IMG/VR virus record: IMGVR_UViG_3300025872_000390
Span: 1-20,603 of that record
Length of the DNA stretch: 20,603 bases
Source: a virus
Direction: 5' to 3' (one strand)
Shown here: piece after piece, positions 1 to 5,877 of the stretch
Layout of the letters: every line of letters starts with the position of its first letter
Numbering within the stretch: the stretch's first letter is position 1
Notes under the pieces: model-generated
Told to the model about the DNA's origin: nothing
Seen by the model: the letters and a program-made list of their open reading frames with translations, nothing else
Database searches by the model: none
Made by a program: the position numbers and the translations under genes

Positions 1-342
1 GCAACAAAAAGTTCCTGGGTACCACTTGGAACGACTACTAAAAGATTATGGTGGTGGCAACTTGGATTGGAAGGTACCGCAGCCGATTCATCATATGCTG
101 CGAACAGTACCATTCATTTAGATTTGGGGGTCGGAGATGGAACTGACCCGGGAACAGATATGATTCTTAGAGATTTTCCTATTCGTGTTGGGTCCGCTGC
201 AGAAACGTACAGTAGTATGCCTATTACCGTAGGATGTGAATGGTCAGTTCCGGCAGGAAGTTCACTATATGTACGTGCAATTAACGCCGCGACGAACGAA
301 ACGGGTGGATATACAGTCATCGCCTATGGAATGGGCGGATAA
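1..342 (+). CDS. Putative virion/fibre protein, 5' end missing
   Basis: The reading frame is open from the first base of the window to the TAA at 340-342, so this is the C-terminal 113 residues of a longer protein. An in-frame TTG at 67 could be a start but has no convincing ribosome binding site, and the frame upstream of it (with a WWW run) reads like real protein. The visible part is rich in small and beta-prone residues (G, T, S, V) and ends in a VIAYGMGG tail. A stretch like WSVPAGSSLYVRA is typical of beta-sandwich surface or fibre domains in phage virion proteins. I do not recognise a specific family. It heads a run of seven small genes of similar style, which supports a structural role. 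The assignment is inference from composition and context. Confidence 0.6.
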   Translation, partial: ATKSSWVPLGTTTKRLWWWQLGLEGTAADSSYAANSTIHLDLGVGDGTDPGTDMILRDFPIRVGSAAETYSSMPITVGCEWSVPAGSSLYVRAINAATNETGGYTVIAYGMGG

Positions 343-361
343 ATAATAAAGAGGATTACTT

Positions 362-709
362 ATGGCAATAACAGAAGCATATGCAGGGTCGGCGGCAATC
401 GGAGTAACGGAATATTCCGCACCAAATAACGCAAACTATTCGTCAGGGTCACCGATTACCGATGACGGAGTATATCAAGTATTCTTGGATACGTCAGATA
501 TGGTGGCAACAGACCAATTACAAGTTCGTATTTATGAAAAATGTCGGTCTACCGATACCCAACGTGTTATTTATGAAGCTATATTAACTGGAACGATGAC
601 GGATACATGGGTCAGCCCATCGTTGATACTCTTACATGGTTGGGATGTTACTTTGGATGCGTTGGTAGGAACTATCACGGTAAATTGGTCAATCCGTAAG
701 GTAGCATAA
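362..709 (+). CDS. Small probable virion protein, beta-rich, 115 aa
   Basis: This ORF starts at ATG 362, about nine bases after a GAGGA ribosome binding site. It encodes 115 residues without a signal peptide, membrane segment or cysteine-rich region; the single Cys is in the EKCRSTDTQ stretch. The pattern of alternating hydrophobic and polar residues (for example VYQVFLDTSDM, DQLQVRIYEK and TITVNWSIRK) predicts a compact beta fold. Short proteins of this look are frequent next to fibre and decoration genes in marine-type phages, but I cannot name the family. It lies 19 bases after the preceding structural gene and is followed within one base by the next gene, so all are probably one transcript. 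The function is unknown; a virion component is the likeliest guess. Confidence 0.6.
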   Translation: MAITEAYAGSAAIGVTEYSAPNNANYSSGSPITDDGVYQVFLDTSDMVATDQLQVRIYEKCRSTDTQRVIYEAILTGTMTDTWVSPSLILLHGWDVTLDALVGTITVNWSIRKVA

Positions 710-710
710 T

Positions 711-908
711 ATGTCAACCTGGGTATACCAACCGCTTGTTCCGGCTACAGCACAAGTACAATCTGCAGCCGGAACAACTGGCCAAATTAAAGTCTGGACT
801 GGTGCAGCTTGGGTAGCAAAACCTGTAAAGGTTTGGAATGGCGCATCGTGGGTCACAAAACCAGTAAAATATTATAATGGGGCTACGTGGGTAGTTACTC
901 CATACTAG
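711..908 (+). CDS. Small Trp-repeat protein (three 13-residue repeats)
   Basis: This 65-residue ORF begins one base after the preceding stop codon. After a 25-residue leader, the rest is three consecutive 13-residue repeats (residues 26-38, 39-51, 52-64) of the form (I/V)K(V/Y)(W/Y)(T/N)GA(A/S/T)WVxxP. Each contains a GAxWV core with a conserved Trp. Repeats built on NGxxWV are common in phage tail-fibre and surface proteins, where they probably form short beta-hairpins that may bind carbohydrate or act as spacers. That role is inference here. The repeats are clear in protein and partly diverged in DNA, so the duplications are not very recent. No signal peptide or membrane segment is present. 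It is probably co-transcribed with the flanking structural genes. Confidence 0.65.
   Translation: MSTWVYQPLVPATAQVQSAAGTTGQIKVWTGAAWVAKPVKVWNGASWVTKPVKYYNGATWVVTPY
786..902 (+). repeat. Three tandem 39-bp coding repeats
   Basis: Three in-frame 39-base units at 786-824, 825-863 and 864-902 encode the 13-residue Trp repeats that make up the C-terminal 60% of the small ORF at 711-908. The units differ at many wobble positions but keep the codons for the GA-x-WV core. Confidence 0.7.
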
Positions 909-915
909 TCAAACT

Positions 916-932
916 GATATTTATAGTAGTAT
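916..932 (+). promoter_or_regulatory. Possible promoter-like leader element
   Basis: GATATTTATAGT at 916-927 precedes the gene at 950 by about 25 bases. A very similar GATATTTATTATAGT occurs at 4894-4908 before the gp26-like gene. Both end in TATAGT, a plausible -10 box without a matching -35. They may be phage-specific promoters; the reverse complement of part of the first is TATAAATA, the T4 late motif, but on the wrong strand. Confidence 0.25.
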
Positions 933-949
933 CTCTTTAAGGACAATCT

Positions 950-1720
950 ATGGGACTTTTGGAACAAATACAAAGTGGAGCGTTATTTACTCGACAAACC
1001 GTAACGTTGAGTAATAGTCCACCTTCATCAAGTACCACATCATTCGGTTCAAGTTATGTTTTACTTGGAGTGACTGCAAATAATCCATGCCGTATCAGAC
1101 TTTATTCGGATAGTGCTAGTGTTGCAATCGACGACCTTAGATTAAGTTCATCGTTAGACATTAGTGCATCAGTAGGATTGACATTTGATGGAACATTAGA
1201 CACGGATTTAACTTTTACATTTGACCCACCCGTAATCGGGTCAACGTTTGTTGATAGTAAAACGTGGTATAATATAAGTGGATCTAACGGTACAAATGTA
1301 AATTTTACGTATTATCCTATTGAACAATTTACCGACCGTCATACCATTACTATTCAACAGTATGCGTTAGCAAACAATATTATTCATGAAGGTACATTTA
1401 CTGCACCAAAAGCATTCATTTTAATGAGTGCAAGTGCGGATACGGTTAGTAGAATTCGATTATATTCGGTCGAGTCTGATGTTCCCCTTTCCGAAAAAGT
1501 GCGAACAGTGGGTACACTACCTGACAATAACTCTAAACTAATTTCAGATTTATTATTTGATAGCGCATCATATTCGTATATATTATCACCCGTTCTTGAA
1601 GCATACAATTTGAATAATTCGTATACCGGAACAAACACATACTCGTATATAATACAAAATAGAACCGGAACAGATACACCAATTACTGCGTCATTTTATA
1701 TTTACCCACTAGAAACTTAA
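950..1720 (+). CDS. Probable virion protein with an internal domain duplication, 256 aa
   Basis: Translation starts at ATG 950 behind an AAGGA site at 939-943. The protein has two related halves. The first carries RIRLYS at residues 48-53 and ends in a YYPIE stretch. The second carries RIRLYS at 168-173 and ends in YIYPLE at the extreme C-terminus. Between these anchors both halves have the same order of beta-prone segments (a hydrophobic strand before RIRLYS, an acidic D-rich loop, an FDPP/ILSPV-like strand, then an N/T/S-rich strand). This suggests a tandem duplication of a roughly 100-residue beta domain. I recognise RIRLYS-type domains from phage proteins of unknown function but cannot name the family. 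Its position just before the collagen-like genes suggests a role on the particle surface or fibre. The function is unproven. Confidence 0.6.
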   Translation: MGLLEQIQSGALFTRQTVTLSNSPPSSSTTSFGSSYVLLGVTANNPCRIRLYSDSASVAIDDLRLSSSLDISASVGLTFDGTLDTDLTFTFDPPVIGSTFVDSKTWYNISGSNGTNVNFTYYPIEQFTDRHTITIQQYALANNIIHEGTFTAPKAFILMSASADTVSRIRLYSVESDVPLSEKVRTVGTLPDNNSKLISDLLFDSASYSYILSPVLEAYNLNNSYTGTNTYSYIIQNRTGTDTPITASFYIYPLET

Positions 1721-1721
1721 T

Positions 1722-1964
1722 ATGAGATATTATCCATTTGGGTCTGGGTCACACACATATTTTCCGGCAACTTCATCATTTGCTGCGTATACAATTGATG
1801 CACTCAGTTATGTAACCGCACTGTCAGCTTCGTACGCAATTCAAGGTCCAAGCGGGTCACAAGGTCCATCGGGTCAGTGTATTCAGCAATCTGGAAGTCA
1901 AGGTCCACAAGGACCATCTGGTAGTCAAGGTCCGATTGGTGAAATCGGTAGACCTGGAGAATAA
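1722..1964 (+). CDS. Collagen-like short fibre protein, 80 aa
   Basis: The ATG follows the preceding TAA by one base and no good ribosome binding site is visible, so translation is probably coupled. Residues 1-41 form a non-collagenous head rich in A, S, Y and T, with an ALSASYA stretch like the alanine-serine repeats that precede trimeric stalks in phage fibres. Residues 42-79 are collagen-like Gly-X-Y triplets (GPS, GSQ, GPS, then GSQ GPQ GPS GSQ GPI GEI GRP) with one interruption around residues 54-57. Collagen-like triplets are known from many phage tail-fibre proteins, where they trimerise. One Cys (53) lies at the interruption. There is no C-terminal trimerisation domain, so it may rely on its two neighbours, which share the same design. 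Confidence 0.7.
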   Translation: MRYYPFGSGSHTYFPATSSFAAYTIDALSYVTALSASYAIQGPSGSQGPSGQCIQQSGSQGPQGPSGSQGPIGEIGRPGE

Positions 1965-2131
1965 TTTATGAAATTTTATCCGCACGGTGGGACGGCAAAC
2001 ATAATATCATATTTGCAAAGTGCAAGCCTTGCAGTATCAGCCTCACATTTATATAATCCAAATAAACCCATTCTTAGTGCATCTCTCGCATTAAGCGCAG
2101 ACATTATATATCAAGGTCCACAAGGACCATC
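1899..2131 (+). repeat. Identical 20-base direct repeat in two collagen-like genes
   Basis: The same 20 bases occur at 1899-1918 and 2112-2131 in the collagen stalks of two adjacent genes, in the same reading frame (QGPQGPS). Each copy contains the small inverted repeat GGTCC-ACAA-GGACC. Exact identity at wobble positions suggests recent duplication or exchange between neighbours. Confidence 0.6.
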
Positions 2132-2363
2132 GGGATCAAATCAGACCGTAACCGGCCCCCAAGGAGTAACAGGTCCAGCAGGTTCAACCGGTCCACGTGG
2201 ATTTGGAAGTTATACGGGAAGTTTGACAACTGCTACTTGTTGTACACCGTTTGATACGTACTGTGTTGGTACTGATTTATATACTTATGATAACAATTGT
2301 GTTGGTAGTTTATCATGTACTGATTATATCGTTTGTGGTGGGTCTAACTCAAATTGTACATAA
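1968..2363 (+). CDS. Collagen-like protein with cysteine-rich C-terminus, 131 aa
   Basis: The start at ATG 1968 lies about ten bases after a GGAG at 1955-1958. The layout is: residues 1-48, an N-terminal head with repeated SASLA/LSASLALSA motifs resembling those of the preceding protein; residues 50-79, a short collagen-like stretch (GPQ GPS, a break, then GPQ GVT GPA GST GPR GFG); residues 90-131, a cysteine-rich tail with Cys at 91, 92, 99, 111, 117, 123 and 130. Seven cysteines in 40 residues is unusual for a virion protein assembled in the reducing cytoplasm. It suggests either disulfide locking after lysis or metal binding. The gene is a paralogue of both neighbours by head and stalk. 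Specific function is not recognised; a fibre or capsid-surface adhesin is the best guess. Confidence 0.65.
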   Translation: MKFYPHGGTANIISYLQSASLAVSASHLYNPNKPILSASLALSADIIYQGPQGPSGSNQTVTGPQGVTGPAGSTGPRGFGSYTGSLTTATCCTPFDTYCVGTDLYTYDNNCVGSLSCTDYIVCGGSNSNCT

Positions 2364-2366
2364 AAT

Positions 2367-2753
2367 ATGTCATTTTATTTTCCATTTAATATTTCCGGTG
2401 TATCTTCCGGATCGATTGTAACTAGTTCTGTTTCTCAGCAATCCGTTACGTCAAGTTTCACCGCTTCTGTTGGCGGTATCGCACAATCTGCCGTTTATGC
2501 GGCAACAATAGGTACTATTGGTCCTAGTGGATCACGAGGAACAGATGCCTCTGGATGTGTTGGTACTCTTCAAGGGCCAACTGGGTCACAAGGACCAACG
2601 GGGACACGGGGGCAGGCAATATATGATTGTCCTGCTGGATATGTTGCGTGTACTGAATTAACACCACCTGTGGGATATAGCATTGTTTGCATTCCGTTAC
2701 CTACACCATGCACGGGTACGACGATTATTTGTCCATCATCATACACACCTTGA
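2367..2753 (+). CDS. Collagen-like protein with cysteine-rich C-terminus, 128 aa
   Basis: This third member of the set starts three bases after the previous stop, with no obvious ribosome binding site, which suggests translational coupling. Residues 1-50 form a Ser/Thr/Val/Ala-rich head opening with MSFYFPF, parallel to the MRYYPFG and MKFYPHG openings of the two preceding proteins. Residues 52-82 hold interrupted Gly-X-Y triplets (GPS GSR, then GPT GSQ GPT GTR G). Residues 83-128 form a Cys/Pro-rich tail with Cys at 88, 95, 108, 115 and 122, plus Cys64 inside the stalk. The Cys pattern is not obviously the same as that of the neighbour, so the tips may be diversified versions of a shared scaffold. 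It is the last gene before a roughly 50-base gap and the replication-type helicase pair. Confidence 0.65.
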   Translation: MSFYFPFNISGVSSGSIVTSSVSQQSVTSSFTASVGGIAQSAVYAATIGTIGPSGSRGTDASGCVGTLQGPTGSQGPTGTRGQAIYDCPAGYVACTELTPPVGYSIVCIPLPTPCTGTTIICPSSYTP

Positions 2754-2803
2754 CAAATAGTAAATAAACCTTTAAGTTTCACTAAACATTACAGGCAGGT
2801 AAT

Positions 2804-3025
2804 ATGACAAATACGGTTCCAGCACCATTAGCGCTACGAAATTTAATTGAAAGTAATAATCAATTATTAAAAATCTATCAATCAGAGTTGACTGCTAAAG
2901 TTGCACAAGCCAACGAAGAAATGATGAGAATGTTAGGACTTGACCCAAATGACGGATGGCGATTAGACCTAGATACATTTACTTACGTTAAGGTCGAAAA
3001 AACAAATGATACACCAGTCAGCTGA
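2804..3025 (+). CDS. Small conserved-looking protein, 73 aa, upstream of the helicase
   Basis: ATG 2804 follows a purine-rich GGCAGG stretch. The protein is predicted largely helical at the N-terminus (residues 8-45, with LRNLIESNNQLLKIY and VAQANEEMM), possibly a short coiled coil, followed by LGLDPNDGWRLDLDTFTYVKVE. This DGWRLD-type ending recurs in small uncharacterised phage proteins as I remember them, but I know no function. The last 20 bases overlap the start of the helicase gene in another frame, indicating translational coupling and a likely linked job, for example a helicase accessory or a regulator. That last point is inference. Confidence 0.6.
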   Translation: MTNTVPAPLALRNLIESNNQLLKIYQSELTAKVAQANEEMMRMLGLDPNDGWRLDLDTFTYVKVEKTNDTPVS

Positions 3026-4895
3026 ACAGGCAATACTCACGTTTGGAAAGTTTAAAGGTTATTCACTTGCTCACGTATACTACAACAATCAGTCATACCT
3101 TCAATGGATGACACAAACCGTTGGTATACCTGAAGTCTGGAAAGAAGCGGCACAAATGACGCTGAAAGGTGAGGATATTTCCCACCTTAAAATCGCAAAG
3201 ACGAATAACCCGACTTCCACATTTACACCACAAGTTTCGACAGACACCACAGTTTCTATTCATTTAAAGGATAGTAAAACTGCGGTTGTTGTCATGCCAT
3301 ATAATCCCAACTTGATGGCGAAGTTCAAGTATGAAGTCGATGGACGAAAGTGGAATGGAGAAGAGAAGTGGTGGGAGTTTCCAGCCGTCCATCTCCCCAA
3401 GGCGTTTAATGTCTTTGGACAAAATAATATCAAGTGTGATGAGAAGGTATTGAAACTCTTGGAGAAGTTAAAAGACCGCCGTGAAGATTTGGATGAGATT
3501 CGGGTCAAAGAAGATGTGGAGTTTGACATTAAAGGGATGCAACTCCAACTATATCCATACCAGAAAGTCGGTGTTAAATTCGTGGAACGGGCAGACGGTC
3601 GGTGTCTCATCGCAGATGCGCCTGGTCTGGGAAAGACTGCACAAGCAATTGGATTCGCACAACATAAGAATTTAAAAACAATCATCGTCTGTCCACTCTC
3701 CGTTGTGGTGAATTGGCAACGTGAAATTAAAAAATTTACCGGAAAGGAGAGTACTGTATGGGATAGTAAAAACTATTATGGAAAGCTTAGCAATCAGTTT
3801 CATATTGTTCATTATGATGCCGTTGGTAAGGTGGTCGGTGATTTACGGAAGCAAGACTTTGACCTCCTTGTTTGTGACGAAGCAACCTACCTCAAAAACC
3901 GACAAACCATCCGAGCCAAAAGTATCCTAGGGTCATATAAAGAACGACGGAAATATCCAGGCATCAAAACGAAGTACTGTATCTTCCTGACAGGTACTCC
4001 GGTGATGTCCCGTCCTATTGAAGCATTTGCATTGTTGAATTTCCTCGACAAAGACCGTTTCAATAATTTTTTCCATTTCACCCAACGGTACGGCGGGTGG
4101 AAGGGTGAGGCACCACGTAACCTTCAAGACCTCCACGACCGTACAAAAGATTTGGTCATCCGCCGTAAGAAAGAACAAATCTTGACCGAACTTCCCGCAA
4201 AGCAACGAAATGACCTGTATGTGGAATTGACGAAGGATGAACAGAAGCAATATAAGGAAATGTTACGAGAAGTGTTTGGTCGGTGGAAGGTTGAGAAACC
4301 TACTATTGGTCACATGCCGAAAATCCAAGAGTTCTTGATTGAAAAGAAGATGCCACGGTTGGTGGAAATGGTGGACGAGTTCTTGGACAACGATAAACCT
4401 ATTCTTATTTTCAGCAACTACCTCGCTCCACTGAAGTTCCTCCAAGAACACTATGGGGAGAAGTCGGCTATACTGACGGGTGAAATGAATAGTAAGGAAC
4501 GTCAGAAATCTATTGACCGGTTGACCAGTGGAGAAGCTAAAGTAGGACTATTCAGTTTGATGGCTGCCGGTATGGGTATTGACGGACTACAGAAACAGAT
4601 AGATACCGTCGTATTTCTTAATATGGACTGGACACCCGCAAACCACGAACAAGCAGAAGACCGTACCCATCGTATCGGCCAAACTAGTCAGGTGCAAGTC
4701 TATTATATGGTATGTGTAGATACTATTGACGAATATATGCGGGATATCCTTAAAGATAAACAAAGGGTCGCAGATTTGGTGGTGGACGGGGCATTGGTCA
4801 CACCCGAACGTTCTAAGTCGTATTTTAAGGAGTTTGTGTCCAAAATCAGTCAGGTTTATAAAGAGGATATTTCCACCAAAAACGTAGACGATTGA
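3006..4895 (+). CDS. SNF2-family helicase/annealing translocase (UvsW-position)
   Basis: The 629-residue protein has the motifs of a superfamily 2, SNF2-like ATPase: Q-type LYPYQKVGVKF at 182-192, Walker A DAPGLGKT at 204-211, Walker B DEAT at 291-294 (usually DEAH/DEAQ), motif III LTGTP at 328-332, and motif VI QAEDRTHRIGQ at 549-559. Residues 10-35 (TFGKFKGYSLAHV, then YLQWM) resemble the small C-terminal domain found in ExoX-type nucleases. Residues about 95-135 resemble the segment before the motor in SMARCAL1-like enzymes. Such enzymes remodel or reanneal branched DNA and regress forks; in T4 the comparable job is done by UvsW. The gene sits immediately upstream of a gp26-like gene, which matches the T4 order uvsW...26 as I recall it. 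The ATG overlaps the preceding gene by 20 bases. Confident for the family, less so for exact function. Confidence 0.9.
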   Translation: MIHQSAEQAILTFGKFKGYSLAHVYYNNQSYLQWMTQTVGIPEVWKEAAQMTLKGEDISHLKIAKTNNPTSTFTPQVSTDTTVSIHLKDSKTAVVVMPYNPNLMAKFKYEVDGRKWNGEEKWWEFPAVHLPKAFNVFGQNNIKCDEKVLKLLEKLKDRREDLDEIRVKEDVEFDIKGMQLQLYPYQKVGVKFVERADGRCLIADAPGLGKTAQAIGFAQHKNLKTIIVCPLSVVVNWQREIKKFTGKESTVWDSKNYYGKLSNQFHIVHYDAVGKVVGDLRKQDFDLLVCDEATYLKNRQTIRAKSILGSYKERRKYPGIKTKYCIFLTGTPVMSRPIEAFALLNFLDKDRFNNFFHFTQRYGGWKGEAPRNLQDLHDRTKDLVIRRKKEQILTELPAKQRNDLYVELTKDEQKQYKEMLREVFGRWKVEKPTIGHMPKIQEFLIEKKMPRLVEMVDEFLDNDKPILIFSNYLAPLKFLQEHYGEKSAILTGEMNSKERQKSIDRLTSGEAKVGLFSLMAAGMGIDGLQKQIDTVVFLNMDWTPANHEQAEDRTHRIGQTSQVQVYYMVCVDTIDEYMRDILKDKQRVADLVVDGALVTPERSKSYFKEFVSKISQVYKEDISTKNVDD

Positions 4896-4908
4896 TATTT
4901 ATTATAGT
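4894..4908 (+). promoter_or_regulatory. Possible promoter-like leader element before the gp26-like gene
   Basis: GATATTTATTATAGT just before or around the end of the helicase gene repeats, with a short insertion, the element at 916-927. TATAGT at 4903-4908 could be a -10 box about 30 bases upstream of the start codon at 4939. No -35 consensus is present, so a phage-modified polymerase would be required. Confidence 0.25.
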
Positions 4909-4925
4909 GGTAAAACCAAATAGTT

Positions 4926-4938
4926 AAAGGAGTTATTT
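4926..4938 (+). promoter_or_regulatory. Strong ribosome binding site for the gp26-like gene
   Basis: AAAGGAG at 4926-4932 lies six bases before ATG 4939 and fixes the start of the gp26-like gene. It is the best Shine-Dalgarno match in this half of the window, fitting strong translation of a chaperone or hub component. Confidence 0.7.
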
Positions 4939-5691
4939 ATGGCAGAATACAATTTCCCGACAGAAACGATAGATTTGCCAAGTGGTGGAAAGCTCTATCC
5001 GGAAGGGAGTCCGTTACGGAGTGGGAAGATTGACGTTAAGTATATGACCGCAAAGGAAGAAGATATCTTGACCTCAACCAACCTTATCCAAAAGGGGACG
5101 GTATTAGACAAGTTGTTGGAAAGTTTAATTGTTACAAAGGGCGTCAAACCTGAAGATTTGTTAGCAGGTGACTTGAATGCGGTAATGGTCGCTTCTCGTA
5201 TCTTAGCATATGGTAAAGACTACGAAGTTCAATTACCATGTAATTCGTGTGGGAAACGATTTGATTATACGATAGATTTAACAAAGTTGGATACGACCAA
5301 CCCAGAGGTAAATTCAAATAACGGAGAATTTACAGTCAACCTCCCAACAGGAATCCAAGTATCATTTCGCTTGTTGACACGAAAGGATGAAAAAGCTATC
5401 GAACAAGAAGTTGAAGCAATAAAGAAAATAGATAATACCGTACAAGGAGATACACCGACTAGATTAAGTTATATGATTACTGCGGTCAACGGTAATCGGG
5501 ATAAGAAAGTCATTCGGGAATTTTCGGAGTCTATGATTATTCGAGATTTACGAGCATTTCGTGAAGAAGTGAAAAAGGTTACACCTGATGTGAATTTTGA
5601 CTTAACCGTTACGTGTACGTTGTGTGAAACTTCAGTCAAAGCGAGGATGCCCTTCGGGGCGAGCTTTTTTTGGCCTGACCTCCGAGCATAA
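4939..5691 (+). CDS. 26: T4 gp26-like baseplate hub/assembly protein with Cys4 motif
   Basis: The 250-residue protein matches the T4 gp26 baseplate family as I remember it: a start like IDLPSGGKLYPEGSPLRSG (11-29), then KYMTAKEEDILTSTNLI (34-50), and GDLNAVMVASRILAYGKDY (77-95). It carries two CxxC pairs, C101-C104 and C226-C229, that could form one zinc ribbon across the intervening domain. In T4, gp26 works with gp51 in hub assembly. Here the next ORF, in the +1 frame, overlaps the 3' end, and both sit directly before the tape-measure candidate. That is the place where many tailed phages keep a frameshifted pair of tail-assembly chaperones. The C-terminus FFWPDLRA is encoded just at a run of seven T. 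The start is set by the AAAGGAG site at 4926. Confidence 0.85.
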   Translation: MAEYNFPTETIDLPSGGKLYPEGSPLRSGKIDVKYMTAKEEDILTSTNLIQKGTVLDKLLESLIVTKGVKPEDLLAGDLNAVMVASRILAYGKDYEVQLPCNSCGKRFDYTIDLTKLDTTNPEVNSNNGEFTVNLPTGIQVSFRLLTRKDEKAIEQEVEAIKKIDNTVQGDTPTRLSYMITAVNGNRDKKVIREFSESMIIRDLRAFREEVKKVTPDVNFDLTVTCTLCETSVKARMPFGASFFWPDLRA

Positions 5692-5875
5692 AGTAGAAGT
5701 TCACAAACTGTTGTTTATGTTGTCATATTATAGTAATGGTGCGTTTACATTCCAAGATGTCTATAATATGCCGGTTTATTTACGAACTTTTTACACAAAA
5801 CAATTGGAAGATGCTAAGAAACAGGAAGTAGAAGCATCTAAACCAAAATCTCGACCAAAATCTAATAAGAGATAA
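5624..5875 (+). CDS. Short ORF in gp51 position, probably made as a frameshift extension of the gp26-like protein
   Basis: The frame is open from GTG 5624 to TAA 5875, overlapping the gp26-like gene by 68 bases. The overlap reads as a frame shadow of that gene, and no ribosome binding site precedes GTG 5624 or the internal ATG 5717. That makes independent initiation doubtful. The part beyond the overlap (EHKVEVHKLLFMLSYYSNG, then a VYLRTFYTKQLEDAKK stretch) looks like genuine protein: helical, with a basic Lys/Arg/Pro-rich tail (KPKSRPKSNKR). The simplest reading is that these roughly 67 residues are added to the gp26-like protein by slippage on the T run at 5665-5671, as in the lambda G/GT pair. 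The position between gp26 and the tape-measure candidate is where T4 has gene 51; similarity to gp51 itself is not evident to me. Confidence 0.6.
   Translation: MKLQSKRGCPSGRAFFGLTSEHKVEVHKLLFMLSYYSNGAFTFQDVYNMPVYLRTFYTKQLEDAKKQEVEASKPKSRPKSNKR
5665..5671 (+). other. Candidate programmed frameshift site (run of seven T)
   Basis: In the gp26 frame the sequence reads AGC TTT TTT TGG. The ORF ending at 5875 is open through this point one base to the right (GCT TTT TTT GGC). A +1 slip of tRNA-Phe on TTT at 5668-5670 to 5669-5671, or a -2 slip, would join them into a protein of 311 or 312 residues. A G-rich, Shine-Dalgarno-like GGGGCGAG at 5657-5663 ends just before the run. A -1 slip would meet TGA almost at once. 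No efficiency can be judged from sequence alone. Confidence 0.5.
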
Positions 5876-5877
5876 TT

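Noticed and set aside
1-2753. A diversity-generating retroelement acting on the fibre genes
   Set aside because: No reverse transcriptase, template repeat/variable repeat pair or adenine-biased variable region is visible; the only exact repeat is 20 bases in the collagen stalks.
2750-2777. TTGACA at 2750-2755 as a promoter for the 73-aa gene and helicase
   Set aside because: The -35 match is perfect, but the expected -10 region 16-17 bases later reads TTAAGT or TAAGTT, with only about half the consensus bases. It is left unannotated as a promoter.
3260-3685. 141-residue minus-strand frame opposite the SNF2 helicase
   Set aside because: It lies over the Walker A region of the helicase, is rich in Ser, Phe and Cys as expected of an antisense frame, and lacks a start signal.
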